A stretch of 21,258 nt of DNA from Candidatus Nomurabacteria bacterium (GCA_023267415.1 JAHFNM010000010.1:1-21258); one strand, 5' to 3'; numbered from the stretch's first letter, positions 6,702 to 13,745 are shown. Program-made: numbers and translations. The notes: generated by a model from the sequence alone, not told the origin.

Positions 6702-8933
6702 ATGGCAAAAAAAGTTGAAGAGATTGAGGAGGAAGACGACATTGAAGAAGAGGAGAAACCGGTAAGAAAAAACGGTAAGAAAAAGAAAAAAGCGGATGAG
6801 GGAAAGCGATTGAAAGACGAGACCAGGCACACAGTCATGGGCATCGTATTTCTCGCTCTCGCATTCTTTTTCGTCATTGCCGGATTCGGATCAGGTGGAC
6901 CAGTCGGAGCATCAGTGAAGGAAGCAGGCGTGTATCTTTTTGGAGTCGGCTATGCGCTTCTGCCGCTTCTCTTTGCACTTCTTGGAACAGTGTTCGTGCG
7001 TACCGGACGCCCACATATTGCACTCATGCAGGCAATCGGCTCGCTTCTCTTTTTGATGGGGTCTCTTGGATTGATAGACATCGGTTCAGGGACGAGCCAC
7101 AGCGGAGGATTGATCGGAAAATTTTTCGGATTTATCTTCCAGCGCCCGTTCGACACGCTCGGCGCAATACTCTTTCTTGGAGCCTTCCTTATCATCTCTC
7201 TTCTCATTCTTTTTGATACCCGTCCAACACTCTCTATTGTCACCAACTTGATCGAGCGTTACGAAGCATGGAAGGATGCGCGAAAGGCTCGCGCGCTTGC
7301 AGGCAGACAACTCGTCGTCAACGACAATACCCATTCCGAAGAATCAGCTCCATCACGCCAATATGAAGAACCTGCACCTATCGCTGAATCAGTAGATGAG
7401 GATATTCTCTCCGACGAACTTGAGATTCTTCCGCGCCAAAAAGCTCCGCGCAAGCGACATTCATCATATGTGCCTCCTCCACTTGATCTCCTCAAACGAG
7501 ACTCCGGCAAACCGAATGTGGGCGATGTTAAGGCCAATGCCAACATCATCAAGCGCTCGCTTTCAAACTTCGGCATCGAAGTGGAAATGGATGAGGTAAC
7601 GATCGGACCGACGGTTACCCGTTACGCTCTCAAGCCAGCCGAAGGAGTGAAACTCTCGCGTATCGTTGGCTTGCAAAATGACCTCGCTCTCGCACTCGCC
7701 GCCCATCCTATCCGCATCGAAGCTCCGATCCCGGGCAAATCGCTCGTGGGTATCGAAATCCCAAACAAAGGAAAGTCTACCGTTGGATTGGCTACCCTTC
7801 TTGCCGACGACAAGTTCGCAAAATCCGAAAAGCCGCTCACTGTGGCGCTCGGACGCGGCATCAATGGCTCGGCTCATTTCGGCAACTTTGCCAAGATGCC
7901 TCACGTACTCGTAGCGGGAGCGACTGGTTCCGGAAAGTCCGTGACTATTCACTCTATAGTTACATCACTCCTCTATCGAAACGGCCCGGATGAAATGCGC
8001 ATGATCATGATCGACCCAAAGCGCGTCGAACTCACGCTCTATAAGGGTATTCCTCACCTCCTCACTCCGGTGATCACCGATGCCAAAAAGGCTATCCTTG
8101 CGCTCAAATGGGCAGCAAAGGAAATGGATCGCCGATATGACATCCTTGAGACCGAATCCGTGCGCGATATCGAAAGCTATCACAAGAATATCGTAGGTGA
8201 ACAAAAGAAAGACTCTGAGGAGAATGCTGTCGATCCAATGCCATATATTGTCATCATCATCGACGAGCTCGCCGACATCATGCAGAGCTATCCACGAGAA
8301 CTCGAGTCTGCCATCGTTCGTTTGGCCCAGATGTCTCGCGCCGTCGGAATCCACTTGCTCCTCTCCACACAACGCCCTTCGGTCAACGTCATCACCGGAC
8401 TCATCAAGGCCAACGTCCCTGCCCGCATCGCACTCCAAGTATCCTCGCAGATCGACTCACGCACCATCTTGGATACGGGCGGAGCGGAAAAACTCCTTGG
8501 AGCCGGAGATATGCTCTATGCTGCCGGAGATATGCCGCAGCCTGAGCGTATTCAAAGTGCCTTCATTTCCGAATCCGAAGTAAAGGCGGTCGTAAAATGG
8601 ATTATGGATCATAACGAGTCAGATGGAGCAGACGAGATCGTACTCTCAGGATCGGTCTCCCCTGACAAGACCATATTCGATGCAAATCTCGATGGCGACA
8701 CAAACGATGACGACGAACTCTACGAAGATGCCCGCATGACCGTCATTGAAGCAGGTAAAGCTTCCACTTCGTTCCTCCAACGCAAACTCGGTATCGGATA
8801 TGCCCGTGCAGCGCGCCTCATCGACATGATGGAAGAGCGTGGAGTGATCGGCGCGGGATCGGGAGCCAAGCCTCGCGACGTACTGGTCAAGCCAGGCGAC
8901 GGAATCATGGACGTGCCCGCATCTATGGAATAA
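6702..8933 (+). CDS. ftsK: DNA translocase FtsK/SpoIIIE
   Basis: This 743-residue septal ATP-driven DNA pump clears and segregates chromosome ends during division. A charged Lys/Glu-rich cytoplasmic start (1-42) is followed by four membrane segments (about 44-63, 79-100, 108-127, 153-172), a linker, and the RecA-like motor with Walker A GATGSGKS (406-413) and Walker B IIIIDE (Asp521, Glu522). The C-terminal gamma winged helix (about 675-730, ARAARLIDMMEERGVIG) normally reads KOPS-type sites. The length is typical for a Gram-positive-style SpoIIIE with a short linker. The ATG at 6702 lacks a Shine-Dalgarno sequence. TATGATAAAAT lies 12-22 bases upstream and may be the -10, giving a very short leader. 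The Ig-like gene follows 13 bp after the stop and recA follows that, all in the same direction. Confidence 0.97.
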   Translation: MAKKVEEIEEEDDIEEEEKPVRKNGKKKKKADEGKRLKDETRHTVMGIVFLALAFFFVIAGFGSGGPVGASVKEAGVYLFGVGYALLPLLFALLGTVFVRTGRPHIALMQAIGSLLFLMGSLGLIDIGSGTSHSGGLIGKFFGFIFQRPFDTLGAILFLGAFLIISLLILFDTRPTLSIVTNLIERYEAWKDARKARALAGRQLVVNDNTHSEESAPSRQYEEPAPIAESVDEDILSDELEILPRQKAPRKRHSSYVPPPLDLLKRDSGKPNVGDVKANANIIKRSLSNFGIEVEMDEVTIGPTVTRYALKPAEGVKLSRIVGLQNDLALALAAHPIRIEAPIPGKSLVGIEIPNKGKSTVGLATLLADDKFAKSEKPLTVALGRGINGSAHFGNFAKMPHVLVAGATGSGKSVTIHSIVTSLLYRNGPDEMRMIMIDPKRVELTLYKGIPHLLTPVITDAKKAILALKWAAKEMDRRYDILETESVRDIESYHKNIVGEQKKDSEENAVDPMPYIVIIIDELADIMQSYPRELESAIVRLAQMSRAVGIHLLLSTQRPSVNVITGLIKANVPARIALQVSSQIDSRTILDTGGAEKLLGAGDMLYAAGDMPQPERIQSAFISESEVKAVVKWIMDHNESDGADEIVLSGSVSPDKTIFDANLDGDTNDDDELYEDARMTVIEAGKASTSFLQRKLGIGYARAARLIDMMEERGVIGAGSGAKPRDVLVKPGDGIMDVPASME

Positions 8934-8946
8934 TCTTCAAATCAGG

Positions 8947-9297
8947 ATGATCACTACGAAAAAAGCCTTCCGATACGGAACTGTCAGCATACTCATCGCC
9001 ATCATTCTCGGATACGGCATATGGCAAAGCCGCGACATCCTCTTTGGCATCAAGGCCAGCGTATACGGCGTGAATGACGGACTGTCGGTAAGTGACCCCA
9101 TCCTTCATTTCGGAGGAAATGCCTACCATGCAAATAGCGTCGTAGTTGACGGAAAGACCGTTCCTTTGACCGATGCAGGAGCCTGGGAGGACACCCTTGC
9201 CCTATTGCCGGGATACAATACAATACAGATTGTAGTGACCGATCGTTTCAGGCGCACGGTAACAAAAGAGTATAGGATTTACTACAAAAACAACTAA
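8947..9297 (+). CDS. Small membrane-anchored protein with an Ig-like (beta-sandwich) domain
   Basis: This 116-residue protein has an N-terminal membrane anchor (about 10-26, VSILIAIILGYGIW) and an extracytoplasmic domain of about 85 residues. The pattern VYGVNDGLSVSDPILHFGG, then VVVDGKTVPLTDAGAWEDTLALLPGYNTIQIVVTDRFRRTVTKEYRIYY, resembles glucodextranase-B or Big-type Ig-like domains: an extracellular beta-sandwich with a G-x-N-xI-xI-VVTD strand. It lies 13 bp after ftsK and so is probably co-transcribed. Its function is unknown; a role at the septum or envelope is only suggested by position. The weak AGG before the ATG is very close. Confidence 0.7.
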   Translation: MITTKKAFRYGTVSILIAIILGYGIWQSRDILFGIKASVYGVNDGLSVSDPILHFGGNAYHANSVVVDGKTVPLTDAGAWEDTLALLPGYNTIQIVVTDRFRRTVTKEYRIYYKNN

Positions 9298-9328
9298 TTA
9301 TTATTTAATTGTATTAGTTTTTGGGCGA

Positions 9329-9360
9329 CTAGGTTTTAGTCCCTAAAAACTAGAACCTAG
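9329..9360. repeat. CTAG-rich nested palindrome before recA, copy 2
   Basis: The outer arms are CTAGGTT/AACCTAG (9329-9335 with 9354-9360) and the inner arms TTTTAG/CTAAAA (9334-9339 with 9343-9348). The two pairs overlap, so alternative folds exist. It ends five bases before the recA ATG and could affect translation of recA or reflect a dispersed element. Confidence 0.5.
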
Positions 9361-9364
9361 TTAT

Positions 9365-10423
9365 ATGGCCGGATTCGCAAAAAAAGCGCCGAAAGAAAAA
9401 AAAGAGACAGGAATGGATATCGCTGACACGATCAAGTCGATCCAAACAAAATTTGGAGAAGGATCGATCATGAAGCTCGGAGATACGCCAAAAGTGGACG
9501 TTGATGTTATCCCTTCAGGATCAATGGGCCTTGATATGGCGCTCGGCGTCGGAGGCATTCCGCGCGGACGCATCATCGAGATTTTTGGACCAGAATCTTC
9601 TGGTAAAACGACACTCGCCCTCCACATCGTGGCCGAAGCCCAAAAGAAAGGCGGCATCTGTGCCTTTATCGACGCCGAGCATGCAATGGATCCCGTGTAT
9701 GCAAAAAATCTTGGCGTGAATACGAACGAGCTCCTCATCTCCCAGCCGGACACCGGTGAGCAAGGTCTTGAGATCTGTGAGTCACTCGTGCGCTCCGGCA
9801 AGATCGCCGTTGTCGTCATCGACTCCGTTGCCGCACTCACTCCAAAAGACGAAATCGAAGGCGACATGGGCCAGCAGCATGTGGGCAAGCAGGCTCGCCT
9901 CATGTCGCAAGCACTCCGCAAGCTCACTGCAATCGTTTCAAAATCAAACACTGTCGTCATCTTCATCAACCAGATTCGCATGCAGATCGGCATTATGTTC
10001 GGCAATCCTGAGACCACTCCAGGCGGAAAGGCTCTCAAATTTTATACATCTATCCGACTCGATATCCGCCGCATCGCTCAGATCAAAAAGGGCGAAGAAG
10101 TCGTGGGAGGCCGCACTCGCGTGAAAGTGGTCAAGAACAAAGTCGCTGCCCCATTCAAGCAGACTGAATTCGATATCATCTATGGTGAAGGTATCTCGTA
10201 TGAAGGCGAACTCATGGCACTTGGCGAGAAAATCGGCATCGTCGCCAAATCTTCTGGAGGCTCGTACACCTACACCCCAGATGGCAAAGAAGAAGTCAAA
10301 ATGGGCCGCGGCTACGACGCAACCCGCACATTCTTGAAACAAAATCCTAAAATGGAAAAGGAGATCGAAAAGACCATTCGCGCCCGCTTCGGCGACATTC
10401 AGGTAGCAAGCGCAGCCGAGTAG
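9365..10423 (+). CDS. recA: Recombinase RecA
   Basis: RecA forms ATP-dependent filaments on single-stranded DNA, carries out strand exchange and stimulates LexA-type cleavage. The 352-residue protein has Walker A GPESSGKT (75-82), Walker B VVVIDS (Asp153), the MAW-type segment, and the L2 loop GNPETTPGG starting at residue 213. The N-terminal helix begins after a Lys-rich stretch (KKAPKEKKE). The C-terminus is short and lacks the strongly acidic tail of the E. coli protein. The 66-bp spacer after the Ig-like gene holds the CTAG palindrome; no LexA-type box was recognised. Transcription ends at a strong hairpin at 10463-10497. Confidence 0.98.
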   Translation: MAGFAKKAPKEKKETGMDIADTIKSIQTKFGEGSIMKLGDTPKVDVDVIPSGSMGLDMALGVGGIPRGRIIEIFGPESSGKTTLALHIVAEAQKKGGICAFIDAEHAMDPVYAKNLGVNTNELLISQPDTGEQGLEICESLVRSGKIAVVVIDSVAALTPKDEIEGDMGQQHVGKQARLMSQALRKLTAIVSKSNTVVIFINQIRMQIGIMFGNPETTPGGKALKFYTSIRLDIRRIAQIKKGEEVVGGRTRVKVVKNKVAAPFKQTEFDIIYGEGISYEGELMALGEKIGIVAKSSGGSYTYTPDGKEEVKMGRGYDATRTFLKQNPKMEKEIEKTIRARFGDIQVASAAE

Positions 10424-10462
10424 CGTAAATCCCTCTCCCTCTCTAGTACCTGATAGTATAAA

Positions 10463-10497
10463 AAATTGCCTCACTGGTTTTACCAGTGAGGCAATTT
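10463..10497. terminator. Bidirectional terminator between recA and the 10505-10942 gene
   Basis: A perfect 16-bp stem (10463-10478 with 10482-10497) closes on a three-base loop. The T-tract is good on the minus strand (from the A-run before 10463) and short on the plus strand. It lies 40 bp after recA and 8 bp after the convergent gene. Confidence 0.85.
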
Positions 10498-10504
10498 GCA
10501 TTGT

Positions 10505-10942
10505 CTATAATGCATTAAAATAGTCGAGGCAATCGGATTCTTTTAGATGAACGGCGAGGGCGATATCAGCCACGTTCTCTTTCAACACCTTAAGATAGAG
10601 ATGCTGATAGCCCCAATGACCTCTTTCGCAAAGCTCCTTATGGATTGCGTAAGCAATCAGATCATGATGTTCCCAATTTTTCACATGCATGGGAAAGCTG
10701 CCGTTTGTAGTGGGATCCTGGAGAGACAGTGAGTAGCCTGCCAGAACCGCAGAAAAGAATTGGGCGATGTGAACTTTTACCTCGGCTTCAGTCCAGATCG
10801 TCAGGTCCACCATTCCTTGAACCCTTCCAAAGACAGCTTCCACGTATACTGGAAACTCTGCTTTTGTAGGAATCTTCGCTCCGGATGTAACCATAGTGTA
10901 TTTCAGTATCGGCAACGCGAGAGGAATTAGATTCTTTTTCAT
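10505..10942 (-). CDS. Hypothetical protein, 145 residues
   Basis: I do not recognise the family. The soluble protein starts MKKNLIPLALPIL, with mixed alpha/beta content, a NWEHHDLIAYAIHKEL helix and a terminal KESDCLDYFNAL. A longer frame exists from a TTG at 10984, but the promoter at 10963-10989 lies inside that extension, so the ATG at 10942 is chosen. It is divergent from efp with back-to-back promoters and convergent with recA. It has no signal peptide or membrane helix of clear strength. Confidence 0.65.
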   Translation of the reverse strand: MKKNLIPLALPILKYTMVTSGAKIPTKAEFPVYVEAVFGRVQGMVDLTIWTEAEVKVHIAQFFSAVLAGYSLSLQDPTTNGSFPMHVKNWEHHDLIAYAIHKELCERGHWGYQHLYLKVLKENVADIALAVHLKESDCLDYFNAL

Positions 10943-10962
10943 AGGTGCATGTTTTTCGTAAT

Positions 10963-10989
10963 AGTATAGAAACAAAAACAGCAAGTCAA
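10963..10989 (-). promoter_or_regulatory. Promoter of the 10505-10942 gene
   Basis: On the minus strand TTGACT (10984-10989) and TATACT (10963-10968) are 15 bases apart; an overlapping TACTAT would give 17. The ATG is 20 bases below the -10. Its -35 is five bases from the efp -35 on the other strand. Confidence 0.6.
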
Positions 10990-10994
10990 TCAGC

Positions 10995-11023
10995 TTGAAA
11001 TTATGGGCTTTTTCGGTTAGAAT
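10995..11023 (+). promoter_or_regulatory. Promoter of efp
   Basis: TTGAAA (10995-11000) and TAGAAT (11018-11023) are separated by 17 bases. The leader to the ATG is about 47 nt and includes a small stem CAAAGTC/GACTTTG overlapping CCGAC/GTCGG, two alternative hairpins. No Shine-Dalgarno sequence is visible before the ATG. Confidence 0.7.
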
Positions 11024-11076
11024 CCCCTTGTCTTTAGTAGTAACAAAGTCCCGACTTTGCGTCGGCGCTATCCCCT

Positions 11077-11658
11077 ATGGCCAAACTCGAATACAACGAA
11101 ATCCGCACCGGAAAGATCATCATTCACAATGATGAGCCTTGTGAAGTCCTCGACAACCATGTCGCCCGCACCCAGCAGCGCAAGCCCCAGAATGCCGTAA
11201 AACTCCGGTCGCTCAAGTCCGGCAAGGCCTACAACGAGGTCTTTCATGTGTCCGACTCTGCAGACGAAGCTGATCTCGAAAAGCGCGAAACCAAGTTCCT
11301 CTTCACCAACAAGGGCGAATATTGGTTTGCTGACCCGAAGGATCCATCAAACCGCTTCATGCTCCCTGAGAAGCTCATCGGCGACAAGATCAAGTTCTTG
11401 GTCCCAAACCAGATCGTCAGCGCGCTCGTCTGGACGAACGACGAAGACGAGGAAGAGACCATCGGCGTCCAGCTTCCGATCAAGGTCACCTTCACGGTCA
11501 AAGAAGCCCCTCCATCGATCAAAGGCAACACGAGCAGCGGAGGCGGAAAGATCGTCACTCTTGAAAACGACACAACTGTCAGCGCTCCATTCTTCGTAGA
11601 AACCGGCGACAAGATCGTGGTCAATACCGAGACTGGGGAGTATGTCGAACGAGCATAA
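11077..11658 (+). CDS. efp: Translation elongation factor P
   Basis: EF-P relieves ribosome stalling at polyproline by entering the E site and contacting the P-site tRNA. The 193-residue protein has the KOW-like domain (1-66), the OB domain (about 70-130) and the C-terminal S1-like domain (about 135-193, ending DKIVVNTETGEYVERA). It aligns without gaps to the E. coli N-terminal domain. The tip residue that is Lys34 in E. coli is Gln34 here, in the loop RTQQRKPQ, so the usual lysine-, hydroxylysine- or rhamnosyl-type modification target is absent. Lys36 or Arg35 may substitute, or it may act unmodified. The 3' end of the gene forms one arm of a 15-bp hairpin. Confidence 0.95.
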   Translation: MAKLEYNEIRTGKIIIHNDEPCEVLDNHVARTQQRKPQNAVKLRSLKSGKAYNEVFHVSDSADEADLEKRETKFLFTNKGEYWFADPKDPSNRFMLPEKLIGDKIKFLVPNQIVSALVWTNDEDEEETIGVQLPIKVTFTVKEAPPSIKGNTSSGGGKIVTLENDTTVSAPFFVETGDKIVVNTETGEYVERA

Positions 11659-11707
11659 ATTTCCTAAGGGAAATTTATGCTCGTGAAGACTTCGCGTAAT
11701 CGCGAAG
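11650..11707 (+). repeat. Two hairpins at the efp 3' end
   Basis: The first is a 15-bp perfect stem (11650-11664 with 11669-11683) whose 5' arm contains the last efp codons and stop. The second is CTTCGCG/CGCGAAG (11690-11696 with 11701-11707). They precede the true terminator and may protect the mRNA end or slow the polymerase. Confidence 0.6.
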
Positions 11708-11715
11708 CAAGAAAC

Positions 11716-11750
11716 ATACTAAAAAAGACCTCGGCGGTCTTTTTTAGTAT
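11716..11750 (+). terminator. Terminator of efp
   Basis: A 15-bp stem (11716-11730 with 11736-11750) contains GACC/GGTC plus six A-T pairs, with a five-base loop TCGGC. The T-run is inside the 3' arm. It is symmetrical and can act in both directions. Confidence 0.75.
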
Positions 11751-11781
11751 TAGAGCTTCGGATAAATAATTATGAGAAAAG

Positions 11782-11815
11782 AAAAAAGCTAACTCTTTTT
11801 TGAGTTAGCTTTTTT
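11782..11815. terminator. Second bidirectional terminator between efp and the Por-like gene
   Basis: A 14-bp stem (11782-11795 with 11802-11815), AAAAAAGCTAACTC with its complement, has a six-T loop and T-tracts on both sides. It lies 14 bp after the stop of the convergent small secreted-protein gene, which it most likely terminates. Confidence 0.85.
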
Positions 11816-11829
11816 TGATCTTCCTTCTT

Positions 11830-12168
11830 CTAATTAAACAGTATTTGCTGAATAATAATATGGGGTTTATAACTCGCGCCACGAATGATACGGAACCAAG
11901 CCGGGCCGGGTGGAATATTTCCACGCTGAAAATTTTGGGCATTACTCCCAGTAAACACAGGGATGAGCAACGTTCCGGTAATATCCCTTATTTCACAAGT
12001 CCAATCCCCTTCGCAAGAGATGGTAAACTGCGAATATACAGGGTTAGGGAAAATGGTCACGGGTGTAACCGTCGTACTATCGGTGGTTGTCTGCGCATGG
12101 CAAACATTTGGGATACTCAGCAGTGTCGTTGCGACCACTGCAAATAAAAGAACAATTTTTTTCATCAA
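11830..12168 (-). CDS. Small secreted protein resembling a type IX secretion (Por) C-terminal domain
   Basis: This is a 112-residue protein. Residues 1-25 form a signal peptide (MKKI, hydrophobic core, cleavage after CHA). The mature part is almost one domain: IFPNPV (39-44), a strand with Cys52 and Cys58 (possible disulfide), IRDITGTLL (60-68), then NFQRGNIPPGPAWFRII (79-95) and a final strand. This order matches the Por secretion system C-terminal sorting domain (PNP, YDxxG, LxxGxYxxxI) typical of Bacteroidetes cargo. There is no passenger domain. Either the domain works alone as a small beta-sandwich surface protein, or it is a transferred remnant. It has its own good promoter and terminator. 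The codon at 12165 is an equally good ATG start. No Shine-Dalgarno sequence is seen. Confidence 0.65.
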   Translation of the reverse strand: MMKKIVLLFAVVATTLLSIPNVCHAQTTTDSTTVTPVTIFPNPVYSQFTISCEGDWTCEIRDITGTLLIPVFTGSNAQNFQRGNIPPGPAWFRIIRGASYKPHIIIQQILFN

Positions 12169-12206
12169 AAAAATTTAATTAGTTAAACAAAAACTTTATC
12201 CTATTA

Positions 12207-12235
12207 ATCATAGCATATTTTTATAAAAAAGTCAA
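12207..12235 (-). promoter_or_regulatory. Promoter of the Por-like gene
   Basis: On the minus strand TTGACT (12230-12235) and TATGAT (12207-12212) are 17 bases apart. The leader is about 32 nt, AT-rich and without a Shine-Dalgarno sequence. Confidence 0.75.
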
Positions 12236-12241
12236 AGGCAC

Positions 12242-12277
12242 AATACAAAAGTCCCGCATAAGCGGGGCTTTTGTATT
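12242..12277 (-). terminator. Terminator of the rpsF-ssb-rpsR operon
   Basis: A 16-bp stem (12242-12257 with 12262-12277) has one G-T wobble and loop ATAA. It has a GC-rich top and a base of A-T pairs. It lies about 50 bp after the rpsR stop. Confidence 0.8.
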
Positions 12278-12328
12278 TGTAATTATTTCTGCACGTAAGG
12301 CTAAACCGCTTAGCGGTCGCCCGGTCCA

Positions 12329-12529
12329 TTACTTCTGGACATAGGGGATGAGTCCCATGAATCGTGCGCGTTTGACTGCGAGGGCGACTTTGCGCTGATT
12401 GCTTGACGAGAGGCCTGTTCGGCGGCTCGACATGATCTTTGCAGTCGGTCCGAGGAATTTCTTCAAAACCTCAGTGTCCTTGTAGTCGACGTGCTTGATG
12501 TTGTTTGATGAGAAAAAGTCTTGTTTCAT
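12329..12529 (-). CDS. rpsR: 30S ribosomal protein bS18
   Basis: This 66-residue basic protein of the small-subunit platform binds next to bS6. Typical features are YKDTEVLKKFLGPTAKI, the SSRRTGLSSSNQRKVALAVKRARFMGLIPY core and the short C-terminus. The family is about 75 residues, so this one has a short N-terminal tail. It is the last gene of rpsF-ssb-rpsR, the widespread order, and is separated from ssb by a 126-bp structured spacer. Confidence 0.95.
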   Translation of the reverse strand: MKQDFFSSNNIKHVDYKDTEVLKKFLGPTAKIMSSRRTGLSSSNQRKVALAVKRARFMGLIPYVQK

Positions 12530-12533
12530 GATT

Positions 12534-12653
12534 GATTTTGTTGAGCGAAGCGATTACAAAATCTTCACCCTGTTAAACGCCAATACTCGGGCTCGGCCTG
12601 AAGGCCGGTTTAACAGGGTAACGAAAATTATGCTCGCAAGCTCGTTAATTTTC
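12534..12653 (-). repeat. Three consecutive hairpins in the ssb-rpsR spacer
   Basis: The stems are GATTTTGT/ACAAAATC (12534-12541 with 12556-12563), CCCTGTTAAAC/GTTTAACAGGG (12568-12578 with 12608-12618) enclosing CGGCC/GGCCG, and GAAAATTA/TAATTTTC (12623-12630 with 12646-12653). None has a T-tract like a terminator. They may be RNA-processing or stability elements between ssb and rpsR, or inserted palindromes. Confidence 0.6.
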
Positions 12654-12655
12654 AG

Positions 12656-13111
12656 TTAGAATGGAATGTCTTCCGCGTTGATGTCATCGTCCGGATATTC
12701 GATCGTTTCGACCTCTTTGTTCGCAGGGCTGTTGCTCTGCGGATCCTGCGAGCCGGCTACAGTCGCGCCGCCTGCCGTTGCGCCTGAGCGCGGTCCGAAT
12801 TGGACGCGGTCAGCCACGATTTCAGTGCGGTAGTTCTTCTTGCCGTCTTTGTCGTCCCAGCTTCGAGTCTGGATGCGTCCCTCAACCATGAGAGAGCTTC
12901 CCTTCTTGATGTACTGAGCGACGGTCTCTGCCTGGCGTCCGAACACCACAACGTTGTGGAAGTCCGTCTGCTCTTTCTTTGCACCGTTCGCATCCTTCCA
13001 TACGCGGTTTGTCGCAATGGAGAGCTGCGTCACTTTTGCACCTGACGGCAATGCCTTCATTTCCGGGTCACGGGTCACGTTGCCGATGATGATTGCTTTG
13101 TTGAAGAACAT
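12656..13111 (-). CDS. ssb: Single-stranded DNA-binding protein SSB
   Basis: SSB coats single-stranded DNA in replication and repair. The 151-residue protein has an N-terminal OB fold (about 1-107, with IIIGNVTRDPEMKALPSG, TDFHNVVVFGRQAE and KGSSLMVEGRIQTRSWDDKDG), a flexible Gly/Ala/Ser/Gln linker, and the conserved acidic tip DDDINAEDIPF that recruits partner proteins. It starts six bases after the rpsF stop. Confidence 0.97.
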   Translation of the reverse strand: MFFNKAIIIGNVTRDPEMKALPSGAKVTQLSIATNRVWKDANGAKKEQTDFHNVVVFGRQAETVAQYIKKGSSLMVEGRIQTRSWDDKDGKKNYRTEIVADRVQFGPRSGATAGGATVAGSQDPQSNSPANKEVETIEYPDDDINAEDIPF

Positions 13112-13117
13112 AATTAT

Positions 13118-13609
13118 TTAAGCCGCAGCCTTATCGTCTACCAAAGCCTCGATCTCGCGATCGATCTGCTCTTTCGACATTTCGGGAGCAGCCTCCTTAT
13201 CTTTTACCTCGTTTCCGCTCGGACGTCGACGAACGCCGAAGCCTTTCTTGCTTGCAATCGTGTTTTCGCGAACAGTCTTGATCAAGAGATGGCGAATGAG
13301 ATCGGTGCGAAGGCGAAGCAATGCTTCAAGTCCTTCTACCTTCTCGCTTGGGAGCTCAAACTTGATCCACCCAAAATACCCTTCCTTAAATCGCTCGATC
13401 TTGTTGTTGATCGTGCGCTCCATCGTGTAGGCAAGCGTCATCAATTTTGGAAACTCTTCCGAAATCGCTACCGCGCCCATTTCGACGATCGCATTCTTCA
13501 CGTTACCGAATGCTTCAGGGAGTTTTTCCTCCGTGATATCCGGAACAAGAATGAATCCAACCTCGTACACGCCGTTGTCGGAGACTTCTGTCTGTGTCAT
13601 TTCTTCCAT
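13118..13609 (-). CDS. rpsF: 30S ribosomal protein bS6
   Basis: bS6 forms a heterodimer with bS18 on the 30S platform. The family core begins at YEVGFILVPDITEEKL and runs through KFELPSEKVEGLEALLRLRTDLIRHLLIKT. A C-terminal extension (FGVRRRPSGNEVKDKEAAPEMSKEQIDREIEALVDDKAAA) is charged and longer than in E. coli. The frame is open to a TTG at 13675, but that would translate the structured leader; the ATG at 13609, with a weak AGAAG upstream, is preferred, giving 163 residues. It is the first gene of the operon with ssb and rpsR. Confidence 0.93.
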   Translation of the reverse strand: MEEMTQTEVSDNGVYEVGFILVPDITEEKLPEAFGNVKNAIVEMGAVAISEEFPKLMTLAYTMERTINNKIERFKEGYFGWIKFELPSEKVEGLEALLRLRTDLIRHLLIKTVRENTIASKKGFGVRRRPSGNEVKDKEAAPEMSKEQIDREIEALVDDKAAA

Positions 13610-13709
13610 AACCAAACTTCTTTGTAAACCTTGTAATAGGCTTGTAATTAAGCCTTTTGTCTCGTTTCGGACCAAGCGACGGGGTTATCAGTACCCCATC
13701 GAACAAGAC
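13610..13709 (-). promoter_or_regulatory. Structured 5' leader of rpsF
   Basis: About 100 nt lie between the predicted start and the ATG. They hold an eight-pair stem with one G-T pair (13678-13685 with 13693-13700, seven-base loop) and a weaker stem GGCTT/AAGCC (13639-13643 with 13650-13654). Many bacteria carry an S6:S18-binding RNA motif in this leader for feedback control. A CCGAAA stretch (near 13665) lies between the stems, but I could not confirm that motif by eye. Confidence 0.4.
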
Positions 13710-13715
13710 TTTTTG

Positions 13716-13745
13716 ATACTAACACAAAAAGTGCTTCTTTGACAA
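13716..13745 (-). promoter_or_regulatory. Promoter of the rpsF operon
   Basis: On the minus strand TTGTCA (13740-13745) and TAGTAT (13716-13721) have an 18-base spacer. The -35 overlaps the -35 of the oppositely directed promoter at 13739-13767. Confidence 0.6.

Noticed and set aside
13118..13675. Longer rpsF from a TTG start
   Set aside because: The extra 22 codons would translate the structured leader and are not part of the bS6 family; the ATG at 13609 fits.
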